64,000 nucleotides of DNA from Muricea muricata (GCA_963855995.1 OY979717.1:3734728-3798727), one strand, 5' to 3'; counted from the first letter of the stretch, positions 10,915 through 24,013 are shown. Notes: generated from the letters alone by a model not told the origin. Program-made: numbers and translations.

Positions 10915-13000
10915 TACACGGCCAAGTTCGCGCAGTTTGCAGCAGGTCTGTCGTCAGCCTGTCGCAGAATGTCGTCGTCAGGCCGCATCTCAGATGCGTT
11001 CGCGCGGCATGTTGCGGCCTGTCGTCACATGGCTGCTACAGTCTGTCGTCAGATCTGCTACAAACTGTTTCGACAGGACTGCAGCAGCGCTGTTGGAAAC
11101 AGATCCGCTGCAGACCTGTTGTAACAGAACTGCAACAGTGCTGTTGTGGACAGAATTGCAGCAGGTTGTAGTGAACAAGTTGTAACAGCTCTGTGAATAA
11201 CAGACCTGCCGCATACTGCAATCTGCAGTTTCCTTTTTACACGAATTACTCATTATTAATTTACAAAGAACACTCGTTAGACCGTTTGGTCAAAATTTTG
11301 ATTAATCTTTTTGTATCAAAACTTACAATGGTTTTAGCTATATTACAGGTAATAACTGCACTTATTATAGAGTCAACACTTCTTTGTACACGTATTTTCA
11401 TATTTACAGTACACGAAGTGCTTTCGCATCCAGCGTTTAAGCTAATTGCCTTGATTCTTTGCTTCCTTTGTCTTGTGGTGATATATAACGGCTGTAATTT
11501 TGCCAATACGCAATTCCAGTTAGATCAAGGATGTCAAGGATACCACAAATATTCCTGTAGACTTGAAATCATACACAAATATTAAGATTTGAAGTGTTTT
11601 AGGGCCAAACCATGCATTTCAGTGATGCCTGGTTTTCATAATTTATCCATAGAAAAGTATAACATAAATAAAACTACAGTTGACTAGGCTAGGCCATAAT
11701 TTGGTGTTATTTTTCAACAATATTTTACTTCAAAAGTATAATTTGAACTGCGGCCGGTCGTATAAAAAACGTTTAGCTTAAGCGGTTAATAAGTCAGAAA
11801 TATCGGACAAGTTTTTGCAAAAACCAACAAGCTAAATATTTTTACCCGGGAAGAACAATCACATATTAAACCAAATATTTATTCCACAAAACTTAAAATT
11901 TTCAGATTTGACTTATCCACCGTTTAAGCGTGTTTTCGTCTCGAAAACGACAGAAGCGTTGTTTTACACGATAATTTTGCAATATCCACAAAGGGTATAA
12001 TTTTAAGCTAACCTAATTAGTGGCAAAAGGGAAACTTACCATGTTTTTTTTCCAAACTTTCCTCTTCAAAACTTCGAAAGAGAACCGCATTTCAAAATAT
12101 AAAATGTTTGTCCCGTTGTTCCGTTTGTCTTGCTGTCGTGATAGCCAGCCCGATTGCATTTTAATACATAGCAACAACCAATTGTATGAGATTTCGTCCA
12201 CTTTAAACAGATTAAATTGTCGTATGAAAACTCTTGCCGTTGACAATCCTGTTGATACATCTATTAGGCACCACACCATAGACGATCACAAAGTGCTGCA
12301 AATTTGTCAACCCAGACACGCTACAAAGTTTGTTCGAACGGATTTTCTTACATAACAACTCCGACGACATCAATTTTTAAACAAATTGTTCGAGCATGCA
12401 TGATGTGGTTTGTTTCATTAAGCCTTTTCCAAGTTGCTCAAACGTCTTACTATAAAATAGTAGGTACAAGCCAACTAGTTAAAACAAGCTTGTTGTCAAC
12501 AAGCTTGCTACAATTTTGCAAAAGAACAAGCTTGCTACAACTTGTACACAATTTGCTACAATCTTGTCAAGCGAACATCTTGTCAACAAGATGTGAGATT
12601 TTTACTATAGAGATATATCGCCAGCTTAACGCGATTTGAAACAAGTCGCGTTTCGACTGACAGCAACAGATCTGTCACAGATGGTCATCAGCTTGTTCCG
12701 AGCTTTTTGACAACAGCTCACAGCTAGTCTGTTTGAACAGTCGGAACAGCCGTGATGATTTCATCGGATTTGCTGCAAGCTGTTATAACAGATCTGTTAT
12801 TCCCTGTTTTCAACAGGATTGATCAGGGTCGTTTGATCAGCTTGCTGCAGGCCTGCAAGCGGCAATATGCGACAGGCCTGTTTCAACAGGTCTGCTACAG
12901 CCTGACGAAATGAACAGGCCTGCTACTTTATGATAACAGCCTGCGCCAGCTCGGTAAAATGAACAACTTGCAGCAGGTCTGTGATATTTCTGGCCGTGTA
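10915..13000 (+). mobile_element. X element copy A (complete, ~2.09 kb)
   Basis: The ends are TACACGGCCA and TGGCCGTGTA, with TA as the apparent target duplication. The first ~300 bp and last ~350 bp are dense in the palindromic motif CAG-purine-pyrimidine-CTG, usually as ACAGATCTGT, ACAGGCCTGT or CAGACCTG. The middle is AT-rich. On the minus strand it holds an exon-like frame (12260 to 12034) ending at a strong splice donor (ATG|GTAAGT), with a THAP-like start (GCCYVLKCNRAGYHDSKTNG). No transposase is visible, so it is probably non-autonomous and of unassigned superfamily. Confidence 0.85.
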
Positions 13001-13650
13001 GTAATGATCAACAGCGTGCTATAATCAACACTTATCTCTTCCTCACCGCTTGCACTGTATCAGTTTTTGCTACATCTGCAATTGTGAATAAACAGAAACT
13101 ACAGATGGTATGTCAATACTGTACTTGCATAAGAAGAATTAATTATCCAGAACTGTCCGAGATAGGTTGTGTCATTAGGGACAGGGTCCTCACCTAGACC
13201 GTATCAGAAATAGCGATAGTAACTATATAGCCAGTCGAAAAAATCTTGAACTGCAATCGATTGTAGTTAACGACTCAACTTTGTTATAAGGCATGATTTG
13301 ACTCTATGCCAACGTAGAGGAATGTTTTATATAACAAATTTTGCATCTACTATTGTGTCTATTGTAATTTCAATAATTAACCTCCTTATCTCTTACATTA
13401 GGTTGGCTAGTGACGTTAAGATACAAATCACAAAACTAGCTGGAATGTTGTCATGGAGTTCATGTTACGACTTACAAATGTATTACTTTTGACCTCATCA
13501 CGCATTTGGAACTGCCGGACTGAGATCAAAGAACGGAATATTTGTGATCGCAACATATGAAAGAATAACCAGATTGTGCTATTAAAGGAGCCATGTATTA
13601 TGTATATTTGCAAAAGGGTTGATAGGGAATAATCTTCTCTCTCTTCGCAG
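13001..13650. other. Intron of Rh pseudogene
   Basis: This is single-copy-looking DNA between X copy A and the exon 5 copy. It ends in a good polypyrimidine tract and acceptor (TCTCTCTTCGCAG). No exon 4 remnant is recognisable. Confidence 0.45.
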
Positions 13651-14328
13651 GCCCACGTGCAAAATGCTGTTTTGGCTAGAGGTGTAGTTGTTGGTACAAC
13701 AACGAGTATGTTGATCCAACCATGGGGTGCAATTCTCCTTGGTACTTTAGCTGGCATAATCAGTGTTTCTGGGTTCTACTACGTTCAGGTACATAGTTCA
13801 TATAACGCTGGTCATAGCAAAATAGTTCTGCTACATGATACGATCAAGGGATATTCTTTTGTGTGCCCTGCTAACAATACATTTTAAAAGATTTTTATAC
13901 ATGATTGAATATTATCAATTGCTCAAATACGGTGAACACATATTATTAGCCACAGTAATTGATTTTTTAGTGCATTAATTTCCAAACATATCGCAACAGC
14001 CGTTTCTGAATGAAAAGCTGAATCTTCACGATACCTGTGGAGTCCATAATCTTCATGGAATGCCGGGATTGTTGGGAGGGCTTGCTGGAGTGATTGCTGC
14101 TAAACTTGCAGATCGCGACGAATACAAGGACAAGTAATGATTAGCCGATGTTTTGTAGCTATCACAACTCGCTCATGCTTTAGAAAAAAATATATCACAG
14201 ATTAAACCTTCTAATGTTTTGAGCAAACATTTGAAGCTGTAAAGGATGGTCGTTCGTCATCAAAACAGGCTGGCTGTCAAACTCTTGCTATCTTAATAAC
14301 TCTGTCCATTTCCATTGTGTCTGTTCTA

Positions 14329-15662
14329 AAGTGTTTTGCACTGCATGACACATCTAATCCTTAATTTGGTGCTTAGGAACCTGATTGGATTGGCTACATT
14401 TAATTCTTACCATATTAGCCGGATTTGATAATTGTTTTATTATTTATTTAAAATCTTCAAAAGATTTTTAATACTTTCTTGTTCAAGACAAAGACGATTA
14501 ATTTTCGTTCTGGTGCACCTATAAATCGAAGCAATTTCCTGACTTATTGATCAAAGTAAATATTAAAGTGACAAAAACGTTACCAAATCGACAATCCAAT
14601 AAAATAAACTGAGTTGGCATAGAAGGTAATTACAAGTCAGACTCTGTCCTTACTTGAGGCCAACGTGTGTCGTATCATACACATTATTACATGAAGAAAA
14701 TTGAAAAAATATACATGACCATGGGGAAAATTCTTGAGACATAATAAATTGTCAACAACAAATCAAAAGCAATGGCATATTATAAAACCTGGATTGATTG
14801 TGTTATCTTTGGAATTTGAATCCGAGCTAAAATACCGTAAATTCCCACTGTTTCTAATCACATCTTCTTTTTCGAATGATCATTCGAAAGTCTTTTTAAG
14901 AGAAAATAGCGATCACAATTGCATACTTGCTGTTTGTTTGTCATGAATGACTTCCAAAAGGATTATTAAAGTTTTATCTTTAACGAAATTTGGTCACAGC
15001 TTACAATTTAATCATTTATCGCTGACTCTTCAAGATTCCTATATTTAAGATTATACATACACATTATACATCATTGGCAAGAATATACATATAATACTGG
15101 TTAGTAGAATCATATTATCATACTATTGCAAATGCTGTCATTTCAATGGCTACTCTACTCGCTATCTATTTCTTGATAGATAGCGCAGTAGCAGAACAAT
15201 TTTCCTGGTGTATTTTCTTCAATTTAAAGACAATTTGTAGAAGAATTTTTTTAAAAAATGGCTTAAAAATAAATTTTTGTCTCAGATTATACTAAAACAA
15301 TTAGATTACTCGCTCTGGATTTCTTTGCGGTGAAATATGCAGTGATAGCTGATTTGGGCTTCGCCCTCATTGATCAACTATCACTGCACAGAAAACTCGA
15401 GTTGTCCTTATCTTCTTTTATATTGAAATGATATTCTGAAGCTAATTAAAAAAAAAAGTTGTCCTTCAAAAATCTATAATCTAAATTACAAAGTCCTGTA
15501 AAATACGAGACACAACTTACATTTTAATGATAGCACAAGGTTTATTCCTTGTAAATATTTAATAGTTTATTAATGATCGTAACAAAATTATTGTTCAAAA
15601 CGTCGCTCGACGTAAGCCATATAAGGCCGCGGTCACACTTGCGCTTGAGCAAGTCAAGCACG
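14329..15662. other. No gene seen; short hairpins
   Basis: No Rh exon 8 or 9 counterpart was found. Short inverted repeats occur at about 15155-15200 (CTCGCTATCTAT...ATAGATAGCG) and 15335-15395 (TGCAGTGATAG...CTATCACTGCA). Otherwise it is AT-rich without features. Confidence 0.45.
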
Positions 15663-17735
15663 TATACGGCCAGAAATATCACAGACCTGCTGCAAGCTGT
15701 TGATTTTACCGAGCTGGCGCAGGCTGTTAACATAAAGTAGCAGGCCTGTTCATTTCGTCAGGCTGTAACAGACCTGTTGAAACAGGCCTGTCGCATATTG
15801 CCGCTTGCAGGCTGATCAAACGACCCTGATCAATCCTGTTGAAAACAGGGAATAACAGATCTGTTATAACAGCTTGCAGCAAATCCGATGAAATCATCAG
15901 AGCTGTTCCGACTGTTCAAACAGACTAGCTTTGAGCGGTTGTCAAAAAGCTCGGAACAAGCTGATGACCATCTGCGACAGATCTGTTGCTGTCAGTCGAA
16001 ACGCGACTTGTTTCATATCGCGTTAAGCTGGCGATATATCTCTAGTAAAAATCTCACATCTTGTTGACAACATGTTCGCTTGACAAGATTGTAGCAAATT
16101 GTGTACAAGTTGTAGCAAGCTTCTTCTTTTGTAAAATTGTAGCAAGCTTGTTGACAACAAGCTTGTTTTAACTAGTTGGCTTGTACTTACTTATTTTATA
16201 GTAAGATGTTTGAGCAAATTGGTAAAGGCTTATTGAAACAAACCACATCATGCTTGCTAGAACAAGTTGTTTAAAAATTGATGTCGTCGGAGTTGTTATG
16301 TAAGCAAATCCGTTCGAACAAACTTTGTAGCGTGTCTGGGTTGACAAATTTGCAGCACTTTGTGATCGTCTATGGTGCGGTGACTAATAGATGTATCAAC
16401 AGGATTGTCAACGGCAAGAGTTTTCATACGACGATTTAATCTGTTTAAAGTGGACGAAATCTCATACAATTGGTTGTTGCTATGTGTTAAAATGCAAACG
16501 GGCTGGCTATCACGACAGCAAGACAAACGGAACAACGGGACAAACATTTTATATTTTGAAATGCGGTTCTCTTTCGAAGTTTTGAAGAGGAAAGTTTTGA
16601 AAAAAAACATGGTAAGTTTCCCTTTTGCCACTAATTAGGTTAGCTTAAAATTATACCCTTTGTGGATACTGCAAAATTATCGTGTAAAACAACGCTTCTG
16701 TTGTTTTCGAGACGAAAACATGCTTAAACGGTGGATAAGTCAAATCTGAAAATTTTAGGTTTTGTGGAATAAATATTTGGTTTAATATATGATTGTTCTT
16801 CCCGTCTAAATATATTTAGCTTGTTGGTTTTTGCAAAGTAAAAACTTGTCCGATATTTCCGACTTATCAACCGCTTAATTTTTAATACGACCGGCCGCAG
16901 TTCAAATTATACTTTTGAAGTAAAATGTTGTTGAAAAATAACACCAAATTATGGCCTAACCTAGTCAACTGTAGTTTTATTTATATTATACTTTTCTATG
17001 AATAAGTTATGAAAACCAGGCATCATTGAAATGCATGGTTTGGCCCTAAAACACTGTAAATCTTAATATTTGTGTATGATTTCAAGTCTACAGGAATATT
17101 TGTGGTATCCTTGACATCCTTGATCTAACTGGAATTGCGTATTGGCAAAATTACAGCCGTTATATATCACCACAAGACAAAGGAAGCAAAGAATCAAGGC
17201 AATTAGCTTAAACGCTGGATGCGAAAGCACTTCATGTACTGTAAATATGAAAATACGTGTACAAAGAAGTATTGACTCTATAATAAGTGCAGTTATTACC
17301 TGTAATATATAGCTAAAACCATTGTAAGTTTTGATACAAAAAGATTAATTAAAATTCTGACCAAAGGGTCTAACGAGTGTTCTTGGTAAATTAATAATGA
17401 GTAATTCGTGTAAAAACGTAACTGCAAATCGCAGCATGCGGCAGGTCTGTTATGCACAGAGCTGTTACGACTTGTTCACTACAGCCTGCCGCAATTCTGT
17501 TTCTAACAGCACTGTTGCAGCTCTGTCACACCAGTTTGTTGCAGATCTGTTCACAACAGCACTGCTGCAGTTCTGTCAGAACAGTTTTGTAGCAGATCTG
17601 ACGACAGACTGTAGCAGCCATGTGACGACAGGCCGCAACATGCCGCGCGAACGCATCTGAGATGCGGCCTGTTGACGACATTCTGCGACAGGCTGACGAC
17701 AGACCTGCTGCAACTTGCGCGTTTCTGGCCGTGTA
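15663..17735 (-). mobile_element. X element copy B (complete, inverted)
   Basis: Its left end reads TATACGGCCAG, one change from the usual end, and its right end GGCCGTGTA. It is full length relative to copy A and includes the ~200-bp segment that copy C lacks. The right end shares its TA (17734-17735) with copy C, so the two meet as GGCCGTGTACACGGCC. The THAP-like frame lies at 16391-16585 on the plus strand. Confidence 0.85.
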
Positions 17736-19641
17736 CACGGCCAGAAATATCACAGACCTGCTGCAAGTTGTTCATTTTACCGAGCTGGCGCAGGCTGTTA
17801 TCATAAAGTAGCAGGCCTGTTCATTTCGTCAGGCTGTAGCAGACCTGTTGAAACAGGCCTGTCGCATATTGCCGCTTGCAGGCCTGCAGCAAGCTGATCA
17901 AACGACCCTGATCAATCCTGTTGAAAACAGGGAATAACAGATCTGTTATAACATGCAGCTTGCAGCAAATCCGATGAAATCATCACGGCTGTTCCGACTG
18001 TTCAAACAGACTAGCTGTGAGCTGTTGTCAAAAAGCTCGGAACAAGCTGATGACCATCTGTGACAGATCTGTTGCTGTCAGTCGAAACGCGACTTGTTTC
18101 AAATCGCGTTAAGCTGGCGATATATCTCTATAGTAAAAATCTCACATCTTGTTGACAAGATGTTTGCTTGACAAGATTGTAGCAAATTGTGTACAAGTTG
18201 TAGCAAGCTTGTTCTTTTGCAAAATTGTAGCAAGCTTGTTGACAACAAGCTTGTTTTAACTAAGCTTGTTTTAACTATGGTGTGGTGACTAATAGATGTA
18301 TCAACAGGATTGTCAACGGCAAGAGTTTTCATACGACAATTTAATCTGTTTAAAGTGGACGAAATCTCATACAATTGGTTGTTGCTATGTATTAAAATGC
18401 AATCGGGCTGGCTATCACGACAGCAAGACAAACGGAACAACGGGACAAACATTTTATATTTTGAAATGCGGTTCTCTTTCGAAGTTTTGAAGAGGAAAGT
18501 TTGGAAAAAAAACATGGTAAGTTTCCCTTTTGCCACTAATTAGGTTAGCTTAAAATTATACCCTTTGTGGATATTGCAAAATTATCGTGTAAAACAACGC
18601 TTCTGTCGTTTTCGAGACGAAAACACGCTTAAACGGTGGATAAGTCAAATCTGAAAATTTTAAGTTTTGTGGAATAAATATTTGGTTTAATATGTGATTG
18701 TTCTTCCCGGGTAAAAATATTTAGCTTGTTGGTTTTTGCAAAAACTTGTCCGATATTTCTGACTTATTAACCGCTTAAGCTAAACGTTTTTTATACGACC
18801 GGCCGCAGTTTAAATTATACTTTTGAAGTAAAATATTGTTGAAAAATAACACCAAATTATGGCCTAGCCTAGTCAACTGTAGTTTTATTTATGTTATACT
18901 TTTCTATGGATAAATTATGAAAACCAGGCATCACTGAAATGCATGGTTTGGCCCTAAAACACTTCAAATCTTAATATTTGTGTATGATTTCAAGTCTACA
19001 GGAATATTTGTGGTATCCTTGACATCCTTGATCTAACTGGAATTGCGTATTGGCAAAATTACAGACGTTATATATCACCACAAGACAAAGGAAGCAAAGA
19101 ATCAAGGCAATTAGCTTAAACGCTGGATGCGAAAGCACTTCGTGTACTGTAAATATGAAAATACGTGTACAAAGAAGTGTTGACTCTATAATAAGTGCAG
19201 TTATTACCTGTAATATAGCTAAAACCATTGTAAGTTTTGATACAAAAAGATTAATTAAAATTTTGACCAAACGGTCTAACGAGTGTTCTTTGTAAATTAA
19301 TAATGAGTAATTCGTGTAAAAAGGAAACTGCAGATTGCAGTATTCGGCAGGTCTGTTATTCACAGAGCTGTTACAACTTGCTCACTACAACCTGCTGCAA
19401 TTCTGTCCACAACAGCACTGTTGCAGTTCTGTTACAACAGGTCTGCAGCGGATCTGTTTCCAACAGCGCTGCGGCAGTCCTGTCGAAACAGTTTGTAGCA
19501 GATCTGACGACAGACTGTAGCAGCCATGTGACGACAGGCCGCAACATGCCGCGCGAACGCATCTGAGATGCGGCCTGACGACGACATTCCACAACAGGCT
19601 GACGACAGGCCTGCTGCAAACTGCGCGAACTTGGCCGTGTA
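17734..19641 (-). mobile_element. X element copy C (inverted, lacks ~200-bp segment)
   Basis: It is very similar to copy A in sequence. It lacks the block between ...TTTTAACT and ATGGTG (near 18262-18277) that begins AGTTGGCTTG in other copies. A short duplication AAGCTTGTTTTAACT sits at the gap. The ends are complete, and it is followed by the Y segment. Confidence 0.85.
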
Positions 19642-19832
19642 TAGGAGCAACTAAGATACTGTTGAATAATGGCTTTATGGCCAGTACAACCATAAGAGCG
19701 AACCTGAGATGAAAAGAAACTGATACACGATCGTGTTATAAGATTGCGTACCACCAGCACGCCAGTTTCCTACCACAAGAGTAGTTATGCTCACGAACGT
19801 AAACTATCTGTTTGCGACTTTTAGTTGAGGCG
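19642..19832 (-). repeat. Y segment, second copy (inverted) between X copies C and D
   Basis: This is the reverse complement of the Rh-pseudogene intron piece at 10722-10914, nearly unchanged. With C and D it makes a composite X-Y-X unit whose outer ends are X ends. Confidence 0.85.
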
Positions 19833-21911
19833 TACACGGCCAAGTTCGCGCAGTTTGCAGCAGGCCTGTCGTCAGCCTGTTGTGGAATGTCGTCGTCAGG
19901 CCGCATCTCAGATGCGTTCGCGCGGCATGTTGCGGCCTGTCGTCACATGGCTGCTACAGTCTGTCGTCAGATCTGCTACAAAACTGTTCTGACAGAACTG
20001 CAGCAGTGCTGTTGGGAACAGATCTGCTACAAACTGGTGTGACAGAGCTGCAATAGTGCTGTTGGAAACAGAATTGCGGCAGGCTGTAGTGAACAAGTCG
20101 TAACAGCTCTGTGCATAACAGACCTGCCGCATGCTGCGATTTGCAGTTTCCTTTTTACACGAATTACTCATTATTAATTTACAAAGAACACTCGTTAGAC
20201 CGTTTGGTCAGAATTTTAATTAATCTTTTTGTATCAAAACTTACAATGGTTTTAGCTATATATTACAGGTAATAACTGCACTTATTAGAGTCAATACTTC
20301 TTTGTACACGTATTTTCATATTTACAGTACATGAAGTGCTCTCGCATCCAGCGTTTAAGCTAATTGCCTTGATTCTTTGCTTCCTTTGTCTTGTGGTGAT
20401 ATATAACGGCTGTAATTTTGCCAATACGCAATTCCAGTTAGATCAAGGATGTCAAGGATACCACAAATATTCCTGTAGACTTGAAATCATACACAAATAT
20501 TAAGATTTGCAGTGTTTTAGGGCCAAACCATGCATTTCAATGATGCCTGTTTTCATAATTTATTCATAAAAAAGTATAATATAAATAAAACTACAGTTGA
20601 CTAGGTTAGGCCATAATTTGGTGTTATTTTTCAACAACATCTTACTTCAAAAGTATAATTTAAACTGCGGCCGGTCGTATTAAAAATTAAGCGGTTGATA
20701 AGTCGGAAATATCGGACAAGTTTTTACTTTGCAAAAACCAACAAGCTAAATATATTTAGCCGGGAAGAACAATCATATATTAAACCAAATATTTATTCCA
20801 CAAAACCTAAAATTTTCAGATTTGACTTATCCACCGTTTAAGCATGTTTTCGTCTCGAAAACAACAGAAGCGTTGTTTTACACGATAATTTTGCAGTATC
20901 CACAAAGGGTATAATTTTAAGCTAACCTAATTAGTGGCAAAAGGGAAACTTACCATGTTTTTTTTCAAAACTTTCCTCTTCAAAACTTCGAAAGAGAACC
21001 GCATTTCAAAATATAAAATGTTTGTCCCGTTGTTCCGTTTGTCTTGCTGTCGTGATAGCCAATCCGTTTGCATTTTAATACTAGCAACAACCAATTGTAT
21101 GAGATTTCGTCCACTTTAAACAGATTAAATCGTCGTATGAAAACTCTTGCCGTTGACAATCCTGTTGATATATCTATTAGTCACCGCACCATAGACGATC
21201 ACAAAGTGCTGCAAATTTGTCAACCCAGACACGCTACAAAGTTTGTTCGAACGGATTTGCTTACATAACAACTCCGACGACATCAATTTTTAAACAACTT
21301 GTTCTAGCAAGCATGATGTGGTTTGTTTCAATAAGCCTTTACCAATTTGCTCAAACATCTTACTATAAAATAGTAAGTACAAGCCAACTAGTTAAAACAA
21401 GCTTGTTGTCAACAAGCTTGCTACAATTTTGCAAAAGAACAAGCTTGCTACAACTTGTACACAATTTGCTACAACCTTGTCAAGCGAACATCTTGTCAAC
21501 AAGATGTGAGATTTTTACTAGAGATATATCGCCAGCTTAACGCGATTTGAAGCAAGTCGCGTTTCGACTGACAGCAACAGATCTGTCGCAGATTTTCATC
21601 AGCTTGCTCCGAGCTTTTTGACAACAGCTCAAAGCTAGTCTGTTTGAACAGTCGGAACAGCCGGGATGATTTCATCGGATTTGCTGCAAGCTGTTATAAC
21701 AGATCTGTTATTCCCTGTTTTCAACAGGATTGATCAGGGTCGTTTGATCAGCTTGCTGCAGGCCTGCAAGCGGCAATATGCGACAGGCCTGTTTCAACAG
21801 GTCTGTTACAGCCTGACGAAATGAACAGGCCTGCTACTTTATGATAACAGCCTGCGCCAGCTCGGTAAAATCAACAGCTTGCAGCAGGTCTGTGATATTT
21901 CTGGCCGTGTA
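19833..21911 (+). mobile_element. X element copy D (complete)
   Basis: It has full-length ends and subterminal CAG-RY-CTG arrays on both sides. Its right end GGCCGTGTA runs straight into the internal sequence of copy E (AGTTGGCTTG) at 21911. This point is the centre of a large inverted repeat. Confidence 0.85.
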
Positions 21912-23822
21912 GTTGGCTTGTACTTACTATTTTATAGTAAGATGTTTGAGCAACTTGGAAAAGGCTTAATGAAACAAACCACATCATGCTTGCTCGAACA
22001 ATTTGTTTAAAAATTGATGTCGTCGGAGTTGTTATGTAAGAAAATCCGTTCGAACAAACTTTGTAGCGTGTCTGGGTTGACAAATTTGCAGCACTTTGTG
22101 ATCGTCTATGGCACAGATTACTATTGTACCAGATGTCTATCTTCGTGTTTTCGCAAGGTAAATTTGTGTTCTCGATTTTCACTCTGATCACGAATTGCAC
22201 TCGTCATTTTTCGCAATATCACGTATGTTGCGCTTACTAAGAACATGGCGGACACTTGCGTCAGACTCGCGTCCAGGCCAGGCCTTTGTCAGACATGCAT
22301 AGGTTTTAGACTCGGTTAGACTGTTGCTTACGTTGTATGGCGTGGATTGCGCTTACTAAGAACATGGCGGAAATCTTTCGTCAGCTCGCGTAAGCAGTCA
22401 AAAACTTGTAACAGATATTTGGCGAAGATAGACATCTGGTACAATAGTAATCTGTGTCTATGGTGTCGTGACTAATAGATATATCAACAGGATTGTCAAC
22501 GGCAAGAGTTTTCATACGACGATTTAATCTGTTTAAAGTGGACGAAATGTCATACAATTGGTTGTTGCTAGTATTAAAATGCAAACGGATTGGCTATCAC
22601 GACAGCAAGACAAACGGAACAACGGCATAAACATTTTATATTTTGAAACGCGGTTCTCTTTCGAAGTTTTGAAGAGGAAAGTTTTGAAAAAAAACATGGT
22701 ATGTTTCCCTTTTGCCACTAATTAGGTTAGCTTATAAAATGATACCCTTTGTGGATATTGCAAAATCATCGTGTAAAACAACGCTTCTGTTGTTTTCGAG
22801 ACGAAAACATGCTTAAACGGTGGATAAGTCAAATCTGAAAATTTTAGGTTTTGTGGAATAAATACTTGGTTTAATATATGATTGTTCTTCCCGGCTAAAT
22901 ATATTTAGCTTGTTGGTTTTTGCAAAGTAAAAACTTGTCCGATATTTCCGACTTATCAACCGCTTAATTTTTAATACGACCGGCCGCAGTTTAAATTATA
23001 CTTTTGAAGTAAGATGTTGTTGAAAAATAACACCAAATTATGGCCTAACCTAGTCAACTGTAGTTTTATTTATATTATACTTTTTTATGAATAAATTATG
23101 AAAACAGGCATCATTGAAATGCATGGTTTGGCCCTAAAACACTGCAAATCTTAATATTTGTGTATGATTTCAAGTCTACAGGAATATTTGTGGTATCCTT
23201 GACATCCTTGATCTAACTGGATTGCGTATTGGCAAAATTACAGCCGTTATATATCACCACAAGACAAAGGAAGCAAAGAATCAAGGCAATTAGCTTAAAC
23301 GCTGGATGCGAAAGCACTTCATGTACTGTAAATATGAAAATACGTGTACAAAGAAGTATTGACTCTATAATAAGTGCAGTTATTACCTGTAATATATAGC
23401 TAAAACCATTGTAAGTTTTGATACAAAAAGATTAATTAAAATTCTGACCAAACGGTCTAACGAGTGTTCTTTGTAAATTAATAATGAGTAATTCGTGTAA
23501 AAAGGAAACTGCAAATCGCAGCATGCGGCAGGTCTGTTATGCACAGAGCTGTTACGACTTGTTCACTACAGCCTGCCGCAATTCTGTTTCCAACAGCACT
23601 ATTGCAGCTCTGTCACACCAGTTTGTAGCAGATCTGTTCCCAACAGCACTGCTGCAGTTCTGTCAGAACAGTTTTGTAGCAGATCTGACGACAGACTGTA
23701 GCAGCCATGTGACGACAGGCCGCAACATGCCGCGCGAACGCATCTGAGATGCGGCCTGACGACGACATTCCACAACAGGCTGACGACAGGCCTGCTGCAA
23801 ACTGCGCGAACTTGGCCGTGTA
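21911..23822 (-). mobile_element. X element copy E (inverted, lacks one end)
   Basis: It begins abruptly at the AGTTGGCTTG block, so about 540 bp including one terminal repeat are missing. The other end is complete (CTTGGCCGTGTA at 23811-23822). It is interrupted by a 345-bp MITE at 22112-22456, with TCTATGG duplicated on either side. Confidence 0.85.
22112..22456. mobile_element. 345-bp MITE with 7-bp target duplication
   Basis: It starts CACAGATTACTATTGTACC and ends with the complement. TCTATGG repeats at 22105-22111 and 22457-22463. Inverted similarity extends for about 34 bp (…ATGTCTATCTTCG). A second copy at 49800-50593 also shows a 7-bp duplication (CCCGCGA). Seven bp fits few known superfamilies (Dada, some P-like), and I leave it unassigned. 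Confidence 0.9.
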
Positions 23823-24013
23823 CGCCTCAACTAAAAGTCGCAAACAGATAGTTTACGTTCGTGAGCATAACTACTCTTGTGGTAGGAAACTGGCGTGCTG
23901 GTGGTACGCAATCTTATAACACGATCGTGTATCAGTTTCTTTTCATCTCAGGTTCGCTCTTATGGTTGTACTGGCCATAAAGCCATTATTCAACAGTATC
24001 TTAGTTGCTCCTA
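23821..24013 (+). repeat. Y segment, third copy between X copies E and F
   Basis: It has the same orientation and almost the same sequence as 10722-10914. It joins E and F into the second composite X-Y-X unit. Confidence 0.85.

Larger units (their letters stand above)
9548..14328 (+). pseudogene. Decayed second copy of the Rh-type ammonium transporter gene
   Basis: Four exon-like blocks match the intact Rh gene on the other strand. Exon 3 is at 9548 to about 10116 ([27 protein letters not shown]). Exon 5 is at 13651-13788, exactly the same 138-bp length ([20 protein letters not shown]). Exon 6 is at 14000-14133 ([20 protein letters not shown], which keeps a twin-His histidine). Exon 7 is weak, at 14224-14328 (QAGCQTLAILITLSISIVS). 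It is broken in several ways. A 10-bp tandem duplication at about 9727-9750 shifts the frame just after the first twin-His segment. A hAT-like MITE (9808-10054) sits in exon 3. The exon 3 donor is lost at about 10116. Exons 1, 2, 4, 8 and 9 were not found. Intron 3 also received an X element. It is clearly a dead paralogue or an old partial duplication, lying tail-to-tail with the live gene. Confidence 0.88.

Noticed and set aside
10796-11253. Several overlapping frames rich in Cys and Ser at X ends
   Set aside because: They arise from repeated CAGRYCTG motifs read in multiple frames on both strands.
11193-11585. A 130-codon hydrophobic frame repeated in X copies A and C
   Set aside because: It overlaps other open frames in the same copies, is not kept in copies B, D and E, and begins in the subterminal motif array. 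I treat it as chance.
13298-13492. Hydrophobic frame as Rh exon 4 in the pseudogene
   Set aside because: The sequence (IVSIVISIINLLISY) does not align with the live exon 4 (WMYWPSF...[10 protein letters not shown]) and lacks its splice phase.
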